From: Branchinecta lynchi
Lineage: Eukaryota > Arthropoda > Branchiopoda > Anostraca > Branchinectidae
Assembly (NCBI GenBank): GCA_023053575.1
Contig: JAKZAP010000013.1
Location: 3,668,001 to 3,732,000, forward strand
DNA: 64,000 nucleotides
Direction of reading: 5' to 3'
The notes under the pieces were generated by a model. That model was not told the origin of the DNA. It did not search any database and saw only the letters and a list, made by a program, of their open reading frames with translations. The translations under genes and the position numbers were made by a program. How positions within the stretch are numbered: the first letter of the stretch is position 1; each line of letters begins with the position of its first letter. Positions 29,401 to 41,400 of this stretch are shown in pieces.

Positions 29401-32400
29401 ATAAAATATCACTCAAGCGTCTTGAATCCATTTATATACAACTAATTTTATTTCATAATAAATTTTGAAAGTTCTTTTTCATAAAACCCTCCTTGAATTA
29501 ATTCCCCACTTTTGTCAGATATTTCATAAGTAATGGGAATGGTAGGTCTGATGGTTGCTATCTGAAATACCTCATCCGTATAATTAGGTAAATATCCTTT
29601 ATCAAAAACACTTTTTTCTTTTTTAATTCTGACTAAATCCCCTACTTTGACGTTTCCTGTGATTTTGTAGTCATCTACTGGTGGAAACAGAGCACTAAAC
29701 ACCTTTTTCTGATTAACCTTTTTACTAGCATCAACTGGTTTCATTTGTATTGAACGGTGGTACGACTTATTATAATTACTCACAAATAAAGGTAAAATAT
29801 CAATCCAATTAGTAGTGCTATTGTGAGTGAAATATTTCCATAGCTTTTCTTTTAGCGTTCTATTGAACCGTTCAACGATTTGTGCTTTCAATTCGCTTTC
29901 AGATGCAAACCAGTGTATGCCGTTATTTTTCAAAAGAGTTTGAACATTTCTCATCACAAATTCTTTACCTTTATCAGTTTGTAGTTTCTTAGGAATTCTT
30001 TCTTTAAATATAACACTGAATGCGTTTATTATTCCAGCACCTGTTTTATCTTTCAAAGGGACACACCAAGCATATTTACTAAAGCAATCAATAACAGTCA
30101 AGATGTAATTTGTTTTATTATTTTCTTTTTTATATTTCTGCATGTCAACTAAATCAGCTTGCCATTGCTCATCAACATAGTGAACATACACTCGCCTCCT
30201 TTCAAAGTTATGATAGGAAGGTTTGTGTAACGTATACACATTCTCATTTTGCAACACATTTTTTATTTTATCCTTGGAAACCTTAACACCATTTTCTTTT
30301 AATTTTCTGTAAATATCATCCACACCTGAATAATTAGAATAATACGTCTTTAAAATATCTGTTTCTGCGTTGAGGTTTTTTTTAAAAAGCGATTTTTCCT
30401 CGATCCGCAAATAACACAATTCCCTTTCAGCATTGGAACATTATTTTTTTGTGACACTGCCTTAAACATTGATTCAGTGTCAGTGCTCTTTTTACATTTC
30501 ATACAATAAATCTCCATTTATTAGAAAACAATTTTTATAAACGAAAAGCTACCAACTTCATTTTGCGCTTAATGTAGGAAATACAGTGAAGTCCACAGTT
30601 TAATTCATCTATATTTTGAACAGCAAGATTTTCATAAGCTATTTTTTTCTTTGAAGTTCTTAGATATTTAATTATTTCTTTTCCTGGAGGAATACCGAAA
30701 GAATCGAAAAATTCGATATAGGGGGATTCAGGTAGATTACAATAGGCAACCCAATGTGTTCCAGGCATTTCACGTTTGTCATAGTTGATTACACCACATT
30801 CCGAATCGTTTATATGTTTGGGTAGCGTATCTAAAGAGAAAACACCTCGAAACTGTGATATACTCCCTAATGCATCCATAATATCAAAATTAGTTAGAGG
30901 TCCTACTTTACTTTTGCTTCTTTTTTGATGTCCCCGTTTTTTGGCTTCTTAGGTCTCCCACGTACCCCATGACCAACAACTTTTTGCGTTCCAGGAAGTG
31001 TAAGCGCGCCACCTGTGGTATCCTCCTTCCTAGGTCTTCCACGTCCCACAACTTTTTGTGTTCAAGGAAGTGTAAGCGCCCCACCTGTGTTGACATCATC
31101 GGTTTCCTTCCCACGTAACCCATTACCCACAACTTTTTGTGTTCCAGGAAGTTTTAGCGCTCCACCTGTGTTGGTCATTTTATCCATAATTTTCTTACCA
31201 GCGAATGTACCCAAAGCAGCAGCACCACTTGTTAAAGCTGCCTTACCAAGGGCAAATCCACCCTTTTGAATCGCTTCTTTCATCTGTTTGTATGATACAT
31301 TAATATCACAGCCCTTATTATTCATTTTACATGTTTCAATTTTATCAATTTGTCGTTTACTTAAAAGTAACTTAACTGGTTCTCGTTCATTTTGTCTACT
31401 ATGACTAACACGTATCTGACATTTTTGTTTAGCACCAAAGCATTTCTTCAGCTTTCCTTTCTGAAGCTTTGACAAATAAACTGTATACTCCATTGTTTCA
31501 ACCATTTATTAGGGAATTAATTTATCTTATAAAATTTATTTACCAGCCATCATTTTTTCTATTCTGGTAACGAATGGTTTGTCAACAGGTTTTAGCTCTA
31601 GCTCTAGAAGCCTTTTTAAAATATTTACTACTGCTCTTTCAATATTATCGATACGAGTTTTTTGACCAGCAATCTTTCCTTCAATTATACCGTTATGGGT
31701 GTGTTGCCCAAGAAGCTTTTTGTCATAATCTAAAAGATTCATAGTTAACGTTGCTAAATTAACAGCATCATTTTTGTTTCTAGGGTTTTGAACATTTGTT
31801 ATCAACTTGTTTTCAGCGTTAATCTCTTTATCATTAACTCGAACTAATTCTTTTACAAATAACCCTTTATCTTTAATCCTTACCAATAAATTATCAGGAG
31901 AATCATGTACCGCAGTTAATCTGTTGATATCTTCGCTAAAATACTGATTTGCCCCCACTTGTTGTGCGGTAATTTCTTCTTTAAATTGATTCAAAATAAT
32001 AGTCATAGATCTGAAACTAATAGCGTCCTGGTCAGCTTTCGCATCCCCTAACATAATAATTCTCTTATCTTGTAGGTTAATATTACCGTTGTCATCAGTA
32101 ACTCTCTTTTCATTCGATTCGTTACTAACCTTTTTTCCAACACTACCAAATTTATTCATTTATTATAGAAATAAATTATCCGGTAAATTTTTCAAAGTTT
32201 TTCCTGTACTTCAGGGTTTTATCTTTTGTTTTTAAATCTATGAAGAAAAAACCGTAGCCCTTGGTTGCAGTCTCGAATTGTTTGAGAAATTTTTCATTGT
32301 CTATACTGGATACATGGCTTTGTCTTATTAATTTTACTTCTTTTGGATTAGAACACTGAAAGAATGCAAAATAATTGCACTGGAGCCTTACCACCTTTGG

Positions 32401-35400
32401 CGTTTTATGATAGCTTTGAGACAAGTAAATAATTGAGGCATTTTTCTTTCTTCCTCTTATGAATAAATCTTCTATTTTCTTCTGGTCTTTTTCAGTGACA
32501 AAATCGTCAAAGATAATCAAGTTTTGGTACTCAGGGTCTAAGTCGTCAACATCGACAATATCATCAAGATTGTTACTTATTGTTAAGACTTTCGATTTGC
32601 ATTGTGACTCCAAAGTGGTCAAATTGGTTATAAGGTCTTGGTATTTATCTTCTTCAAGATCTTTTGCATACAAGTATATTCGGTTGAAACAAAGATATTC
32701 ATAAATTAAATTCAAAAGAAGGTTAGTTTTCCCTGTTCCAGAACTACCACAAATTAAGAGTCTAAATGGCCACTGAGGTGCAAGGTCGTGCTTATTCTGA
32801 TAAGTGTTCTTTTCACTAAAGTCATAGACTTTGATTGGAGCCTTTTCATTCATTTATTTAGGAAGAATTTTTCATTATAAGATTTACTTGAGTATTTTAA
32901 GTATATACTTGAAGTTTTGAAGTAGGTACTTGATTTTTTTAAGTAGGTACTTGAATTTTTTAAGTAGGTACTTGAATTTTTTAAGTAGGTACTTGAAGTT
33001 TTGAAGTAGGTACTTGATTTTTTGAAGTAAGTACTTGATTTTTTTTTTAAGTAGGTACTTGAATTTTTTAAGTAGGTACTTGAAGTTTTGAAGTAGGTAC
33101 TTGATTTTTTGAAGTAAGTACTTGATTTTTTTTTAAGTAGGTACTTGAATTTTTTAAGTAGGTACTTGAAGTTTTGAAGTAGGTACTTGATTTTTTGAAG
33201 TAGGTACTTGATTTTTTTAAGTAGGTACTTGAATTTTTTAAGTAGGTACTTGAATTTTTTAAGTAGGTACTTGAATTTTTTAAGTAGGTACTTGAATTTA
33301 ATGTTTATAACCTAAAGGTAAAGTGTGTATTTTATCGCTTGTTACTATCCTTTTATCATCCTTAGGATCTAACGCTTTTTTATTCTGTTCTTCTAGAAAC
33401 ATATTGTGCTTGTATGATCTTAAGTTATACTGGGTTATAGAAAGGTTTTCCGTTTTACCAAACAGTACATCCTTATAGTTTTGAATCGTAATTTTATCTT
33501 TAACTATATTGGTTTTTATTCCTTTCAGTTTTTTGCTAGCCTTTGAAGGGTCTTGGTTGTCCTTTAAATAAGCATATACTTTTGATCGTAATCCAACAAA
33601 CTCTGTCATAACCTGTCCACCTAATTCATCTTTCATCATTCCTATCACTTTCTTATTTACACTAGGAAACCCATATGGATTATCTTTCGCATAATCAGAT
33701 GTATCGAACCTCTCATTCAAATCCTGTTTGATATCTTGATAAAAATCTTCAGTTCTTATATCATATATGAAAGAATCAGTGTCCATATAACACAAATCAA
33801 TTTTATCTCCATATTTAGGCTTCATATAATCATAATGGAATTCATACATCAATAACTTGGATAGTTCCAATACAGCAAAGCCGATATACATTGGTTTGTC
33901 TAATTTTATCTTTTCCTTTGACATTCTTGCTACTGAAAAGTTTTCACTGAATATTGTTTCAGATTTAAAGTTGGGTTTCTTTATTATTTTTTCTCTTGTT
34001 GCATCATCCGTTATTATTTCCATATCCGCTCGCTTCCTTACGTTTTCCATAGTTTTTCCAAAGCAAGCATTATTCATAAGCTTAAAGAAATCCTTCTCAA
34101 AATCATTTGTACCTTTAGTTCTAAGTGCTGTGTTGTGGTCTATATATCCTTTTAAGTAAGCACTTTCAGTGAATCCTAGTATTCTGTGTACTCTTTTCAA
34201 TATCAAGCCTTTTTGTAAATAAAATTCTAGGTTCCTGTGGTGAACTACATAGTTGGTTTTATCTAATACTGTGGTACATAGCTTACCGTTAAAGTGTTCG
34301 GGTGCTAATGGTAAATCCTTGTGTAATTCGTGTAGTTCTTTTGGATATTCTAAATCTACCTCATATATAGCACCCACATCTTGTCTCACCGACTTAATCG
34401 TAATCACCGAATTGATATGACTTTTCAGATGGTTGTAATACTCGATTGATTCGTATTCATTCCTTTCTTTCAAATCATCCGGTATGGAAATGAATTGGAA
34501 ATCATTCGCTGGTAAATTCTGCGACATTGCCCACCCATATAAATTATTTTTATCTAAATACACTAAATAATTAGATGGCTTATTCTTATTATAATCACTT
34601 GTATATTTATTATTTGCTTTTGCGTATCTTTTTATACATTGGGATACACCACCTCTTATTCCTTTTTCTATAAAGGTATACATGTCTTCCTTTGAGAATA
34701 ATGGCAAGTCTACTTTCGAATGCTTTAGGAAAGCATCCCATGTTAGTCCTGGAGCTGAGAAGTAATGAAGTGGATCCAGATCATAATTATGTATACACAC
34801 ATTTCTGAAATTCTCTACAACATCCGACAATATTAAAACATCACTTTTTAGGTATAATTTAGTATAATCAAGTAATGTTTCACAGTTAAATTGCTTCCAT
34901 ATAGATACCGCTCTTTTATAATCACTTTTGTCAATACCTTTCCCCGTCAACCTAGAATAAAAGCTTTCTATTGGTGGTAACTTTGTACATTTCATTTTAT
35001 CGAAACTGTCTACGAATTCATAGGGATATACCCCTTTTTTAATTATTTCTTTGAATTCATCGTCATTTTTGAAGCTGTTAGATGTGAATTTGAAATTCTG
35101 TCTTAGATGATTACAAGGTACTTTGCAATCACATTTTGCTAAATTTGCTGATAGTTTGTCTAAAGATGAAGCCATAAATCTAATTGAATCTATAAACCGC
35201 ATCTCATATTTTATTTTCGTATCCGCTTTTGTAATACTTATTGATTTCGAGAATGAGATGAAACTTTCTGCACTTTCAAAAATTCCGTTATCAGGTATCA
35301 ATTCTCTAACAAATAAATGAGAGTCATATTTTGATAAATTATGCATTACTACCGGGATATGCCTAGGAATCCTGTATTTCATATTACATTCAGCATGAGC

Positions 35401-38400
35401 AAATCCCCTATCTTCTCCTGTCATGTGGTCGTGATCAAAGTGAGGATTTTCAGTAATTTCAGTTGTACAGATGTGACAAGTCTTATTCCTTAGATTTTTC
35501 CATTTTTCGGTAATTTCTGCATTGGTATAAGTATGGTTTCTTTGTCTGCTTTCATATTTGTTTGCAATTTCTGTGGATACTTTTGTAATGGTTTTAACAA
35601 AATGTTCTGCAGCGTCTTCACCGAAATAGTCATAGTATTTGTTCTGCTTTGTATCAAAGGAACAGCATACCTGAAACCCGTAAGCAAATGGTTTCTGTTT
35701 GGCCACTTTTATTGTTTTCTTCCCGTTTACCTGATTGTATTCTTCGTTATAAGACTCAAAGTCTGCTATTATGCAATAAGGTACTTTCATTTGTTTTGCA
35801 ATATTTTTATATTGTATACTTGAACCTTCAGGAGGCATTATTATATCAGGATCTTCGCAATTATTTTTACTTTCATGTTTTTCAAAGCATTCTTCCTTCT
35901 TAAAATGCCTTCCGCAATAAGTGCAGAGGTATGTCTTTGTTTTCTTTTTAGATATTTGAGGACCAATTAATCTGCTCAGATCCTTTACCAGTACATAATG
36001 ATTATCGAAATATAATAAATTAATAATATGTTTAGCTGTTTTGCCATTGATTGTACTTTTTAGTATATGACTTCTGATAATTTTCTCTTTTTCAATTTGA
36101 AATAAACAAATCTTAATGTTGTATCTATTTTCAAATTTGTGTATATCTTTAGTATCCATTGGGAAGTTGGTAACCCCTTTGAAATCAAATTCGTTCTCAT
36201 ATTGTTTATATTTCGAAATTCTTTCCGGATGATCCTTAGCTGGGTATAAATTTGCTAAGATTGACCAAAGAAAGCATTTTTGATCCTTATTTTCAATATT
36301 CAGACAAGCTCTTTTATTTCTTACGAAATCTGGCAGTATTTTAAACGTTCCTCCCATGTAAGATTCTATTCGTGTCATCCTATAATCAATTCCTTCATAC
36401 CGACTAAATTGTAGTCCAGATCGAGGGGTATTACTTAAAGAACTAAGTCTCTTGTTATTATCATCCAAATGATTATGAGTAAGAATGCTATTTTTATTTA
36501 AAATCCAAGAAGTACTGTTGTAATACACTACTACTTCTTCATCATTCTCCTGTCGATGGAAAATAACCCGAGTTACAAACTGAACTCTATATTGATTTAT
36601 TTCGTTCATTCGCCGCTGTATATCTGCGAAAGTAAAAGCAATAAGAGTATGCTCGTCAACTCCATTACCTTGAACTGAAACGTTTACAGTGAATATATTC
36701 TCACTTTCGCTAAAAATAGTAGGCTGCTGTTCTTCTTCCGTTCTAAATACATGATCAGGAATTAATTTTTCTTCTTTAATTTTTTTCTTATTTATGAAGA
36801 GAGTTGATAAATCGACTACTTTTTCTTTATTGTCATCACTTCTTTCGATTTGAGCTCTAATGATATTACTATTTTTCTTTATAGTATCTTCGTGTTTTTT
36901 AATAATATTATTATAGTATTCTCCAACTCTTTTTAGTACTTCTTCTCGGTTTCCGCGAGTTGATAGGTTCTTGTTTTTCAGAAATCTTTTTAATTCGCTT
37001 GTCTCTTTTTCTTTGTTATCATTGTATTCTTGTTTTAGTTTTGTAATGGTGATATTATTTTCTCTTATCTCATCTTCCAGAATGGTTCGTAATCTCGGTT
37101 CTGGTTTGTAGTCGGATGGTCTGTTCTTATTATGAGTTCTTTCGTTTCTGCGTTCAATTTTAATTTTATCTTCAGCTATCAAAATATACTTATTAAGATG
37201 GTTTATTATATTATTTGTTATTTCATGTTTCTTAGCTCCATTTGTTTTGATTTTATTAATTTTCGCATAAGTCCGCAGTTCATTATATGTGTATAGCGAT
37301 AATCTTTGTATAACCGCTTTGTTGTTTGATATAACCTTTTTACAAAGCTGAATAACCTCTGCAGTATTCATCATTTAATAGGGGAACATTTTTATTAATG
37401 AATTTCTCCCGTCTGCGTTTTCTTAGTCGTAAAGAAAAGCACTGGTTTCAGTATGCGTTTCACAGAGCAAGCGCTATCTAGATTCTCTCCGATCAGTCAA
37501 GAAAGTTTCAGTAGAGTTCCGTAGATAGCAGATGTGTTTTGTGTTTCACGGAGCAAGCGCTATCTAGATTCTCTCCGATCAGTCAAGAAAGTTTCAGTAG
37601 AGTTCCGTAGATAGCAGATGTGTTTTGTGTTTCACGGAGCAAGCGCTATCTAGATTCTCTCCGATCAGTCAAGAAAGATTCCATACAGTTTAGCAGGTGG
37701 CGGATGTGTTCCGAATCGCGAACCTTTCATTCAATCAAATAATTTCTGAAACAATTTTATTACATAATAAATGGAAGAATTAGAAAAGAAAATGTATGTT
37801 TACCGTCGCAGTTACAAGTACTACAATCGTATAAGTAATAGCTTACTTGTATCCAAATTCCTCTTTTCGGCAGCAGGAATGTCTGCGTTTCTAGTGCTAC
37901 CTTTAGCTTCTTTAAGTTTGGGTGCTGTTATCATCGAAATAATTGAAAAGCAATTAAGCATTGCTGATAGAAAAGCAGAATTTAGGACTATTTATGATTT
38001 TTATACTGAGTTGTTGTCAATGCTAAAATGCGGACAGTTAACAATTGAGGAGGTAATTCAGAGAGAAACAGAGATGCGTAAAACCTTTCGATTTTTTCCT
38101 CGCAAAAAAATATATGAAACAAGTTCGCTTGAACGGTTATAAATATTGTAAGAACGAAACTATCAAAATACAAGAAAATTTACCAAAAATATAAAATTTT
38201 TGCAAAACCTCCCACCCCAGACTTTGAAGATTGAAGATGTTTATTTGTCGTCTTATTATTTTTTATGGTGTGTCTGGGGTGCCCCGTGAGGGGAGGAAAC
38301 CCTCTGAGTTTTTTGTTCGCCATCCTCACCATTAACCTCAAGTTGATGGCGGGATTCGATCTCACGACATCATTGATGAAGTGGTTGATCTAAGACGTTG

Positions 38401-41400
38401 CAACATCTTAGACCACTACACCAACGGGGCCTGCAGAATCTCCGCAACGAAATGTTTTGTGATGTGAATACTAATGCGCAATGAGATTTTCTGTTTTTTG
38501 TTGCCCTAAGAGCTTTATCAGTACTAGAGGCAGAATTGTGGGTACGTCGAGGAGATTTTAATTTGATGATGTGATGAATATCGATTTGGATTTTTTTTTT
38601 TTTACATTAGATATTATCAATAAAAATATGTATGTGAGTTTGTGAGTCTGGATTTTTATTTAATAAAATCATCCCCTAATAAATGGAGTCCACAAAGGAA
38701 GTCTTGAATACAATCAGAATGAATAAATACAATGAGACAATCAGGAAAGAAGAACTAGTTCTAGGATTGAAATATACTATTGTTAAAATGAGAATTGCTA
38801 AGACAAAATATGGTGATAAGTTGGTTGTAGTCATTAATCATAATGACAAACCCTGTGATTTGTTTATAACTCAGAAATATAATGCCATTGCTAACGAATT
38901 ACTTTTAAAGAAAAATCTAGTTTTGCAACCGATTGTACGCGAAAACAAGAACAAAGAAACATATGTGGATTTAGAACTGTTTACTCAGTAATATTTGAAT
39001 AAAAAATGAAAAATGTAAAAAAAAAGAAGTAGTAGTATATTGTAGTATTTTATATGTAGTAAAGGGTAATATTTCTCATTTCTTGTATCCTTTATTTTGG
39101 AAGTAAGAAAATAAAAATGTTCTTAAAAAGGGGGATAATTTGGTAAAAAGGATGTTAAAGTTTAAGAAATTGATGTTAAAATGGGGTTTTGAAATTGGGG
39201 GGAGGGTGGAGTGGGAGCCCCTTTATATAACTACTGAAATGGTTGACCGACAGTTCCAAAAAATTAATAAGTATACGTACCTTCCTTTTTATGGCATTTC
39301 GCTGAATGTACACACCAAACACAGCTTGCCTGTGTGCAAGCTTCGCAATTTCTCAGAGATGAACAGATCCCAGGGCAGGCAATGGTCTGAAGGTTTGTAG
39401 AGCAATTTGTGCCATCGTTTCTTCGTGTGCAAGAGCCATCTGTAGGACACCAGCCACATATCGGGTTGCCAGTGCAGCTTACTTGAGTTTTATGTCTGAA
39501 ATTCACGTTGGAATTTCAACTTCGAATTCCAACATTTACAACCGAAAATAATTCGAAAACGACCCCAACTTTAACCTCAACGTCATCTAAGGTATTATTA
39601 AATACATATGTTAAACACAAGAACCGTCAACGTGCTCACAGGCTATGTATGAATTCTTGGACACTTTACACATTTTATCTGTGCTTTGTGCCAAAACTAT
39701 GTCAAAGGAATTCCTCGGAAATATCCGATGAGTTCAGTGAAATTTTATGCACAGTTTTCTGGCCGAAATACACTCGCGACAGTAAAAAAAAAGAAAGAAA
39801 AAAAAGTGAGGTCAAATTCACTATCCAGTCCTCAAATTTGTGTGTTCTACAGGCGAGCATGGTAGCCTTCAACTGAAAACTGCTTTGTATATATACATAT
39901 ATATGCAAGAAGAACAAGAAGGCTATTCCATCACTATCATCGCCTCCTAGTATAAACTTCGCTTCATAGGCTCTAGGGAATTCTGACAGGCTTAGTTCTG
40001 TTTTGTTATGTCCTTCGAAATAGACAATAAAGATGATGAATAAATAGATCTAAACAAATAGGACATATATATATATCTGTATTTGAAAGCTATTAAGCCA
40101 TATACAGAAAAATAAAACAAACAACAATCTCAAGTAGCAAACAACCTCGCATTGTTAACTTAATATCCTACCGACTGTCTGCTAAACCAATAACTTTTTC
40201 TATCATACTTCCAAAACATACTATAGACCTAGCGTTTGTAGACTTAAGGATACCTAGAAGTAGCTCATCCCCCCCAGGTTCTTCATCAGCGATATTTCGG
40301 TCCTTCTTGGCAAGGGTCCTCGTCAGGCTGTCAATCCTCTGGTCCAACTTCGGGGAAGGAAACAAACTGAAATATCCCTGGGCCGAAATGTAGCTGATGA
40401 AGAATCGTAGCTGACGTATCCGTTGTAAACATTGTTTGAATAAATGTTTCAAAGTCAGCTTGGGCTCAAAGAATATTTATCATCCCCCCCATTCTGAAAA
40501 AGAGTACCCCTTATATTAGAAAGCTCCTCACACCTCAAGAGAACAACCTAAATGATCTAAAAAATCCACTGGCCTACGAGCCTGTATTCTACCGATTAAT
40601 TATCGTCACTCTAATATTCGAACTCAGATCGTAGAGAAAAATAAATTCAGAATGAGGATTCTTGCTCCTAATAGGGCATAAAGGTGGAGAGCACACTGTA
40701 AAAAGTTTCTCCGAATAGGATGCAGTATTTGCTACTGGGATTAATCTTATCTCTACTGGGATAAGATTAATCCGAATTAGAGGTAATCTGATCTCAATAA
40801 AGACAAGATTAATCCCAGTAGCAAATACGCAAGATTTTTGTTTACAGTGCAGGCGTAGAACATGACAATCCGACGGGAAAGATAAAAGATAGTCGGAGGT
40901 AGTGTGGGATATTACTGCCTGGAACGAATATTTTAATGTATATTTCACCATACTCGGAGAACCCTACCAGAGCCTCGTTTTTGTTGCAATCGCGCTGCCG
41001 CATCGCTGCTGCAGTACTTCTTTGCTTTTGCACAATATGCATTTTTGGATTCACTTTCTTATTGGTTGAAGCGGAAGCGCTGCAGGATCTTGCAGGGAAG
41101 CACGGACTTGGTCGGTGAGCAAGTCCGCGATTCTCGAGAAGCGCTGCCGTCTTCGCTGCAGTGCAAAAACGGATGTAGGAAGAATGAGTCCGGAATCGGC
41201 CGAGAAGTGGACCTGCAGCATGCAACAAAAACGGGGCTCAGAACAAACAGAAGAAGGATGAGGACCATTATTATAAATTGGCAAATATCTGCTTGGGTTA
41301 CCAACGTGGCATTCAAATTCCGATGTCACGCGTGATTTCGGAATTATTGACCTAAACATAAAGTGAGGGAGTAGAACGGCAAGCTAACTTTTGGCCGGTT

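Larger units (their letters stand above)
25529..39235. mobile_element. Maverick/Polinton, complete, 13.7 kb
   Basis: The element is a self-synthesizing DNA transposon with a virus-like gene set. It begins 5'-AGTAGTTATATAAAGG, and the other end is its reverse complement. GAAATG flanks it on both sides (25523..25528 and 39236..39241), the 6-bp target duplication typical of this group. The 633-bp terminal inverted repeats differ at one base that I found (25584 against 39180). Genes for polymerase, integrase, ATPase, protease, major capsid and penton proteins are all present, most of them intact and on the minus strand, the same direction as megf8. Such a set is shared with adintoviruses, so capsid formation is conceivable but not shown. 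Confidence 0.97.

Noticed and set aside
38226..38432. A functional tRNA gene
   Set aside because: The A and B boxes are present, but the acceptor stem does not close and the spacing is too long, so a SINE fits better.
41045..41359. Overlapping frames of about 100 codons on both strands in GC-richer DNA
   Set aside because: No domain, no consistent splice sites, and no relation to megf8 phases (exons 5 and 6 join without them).
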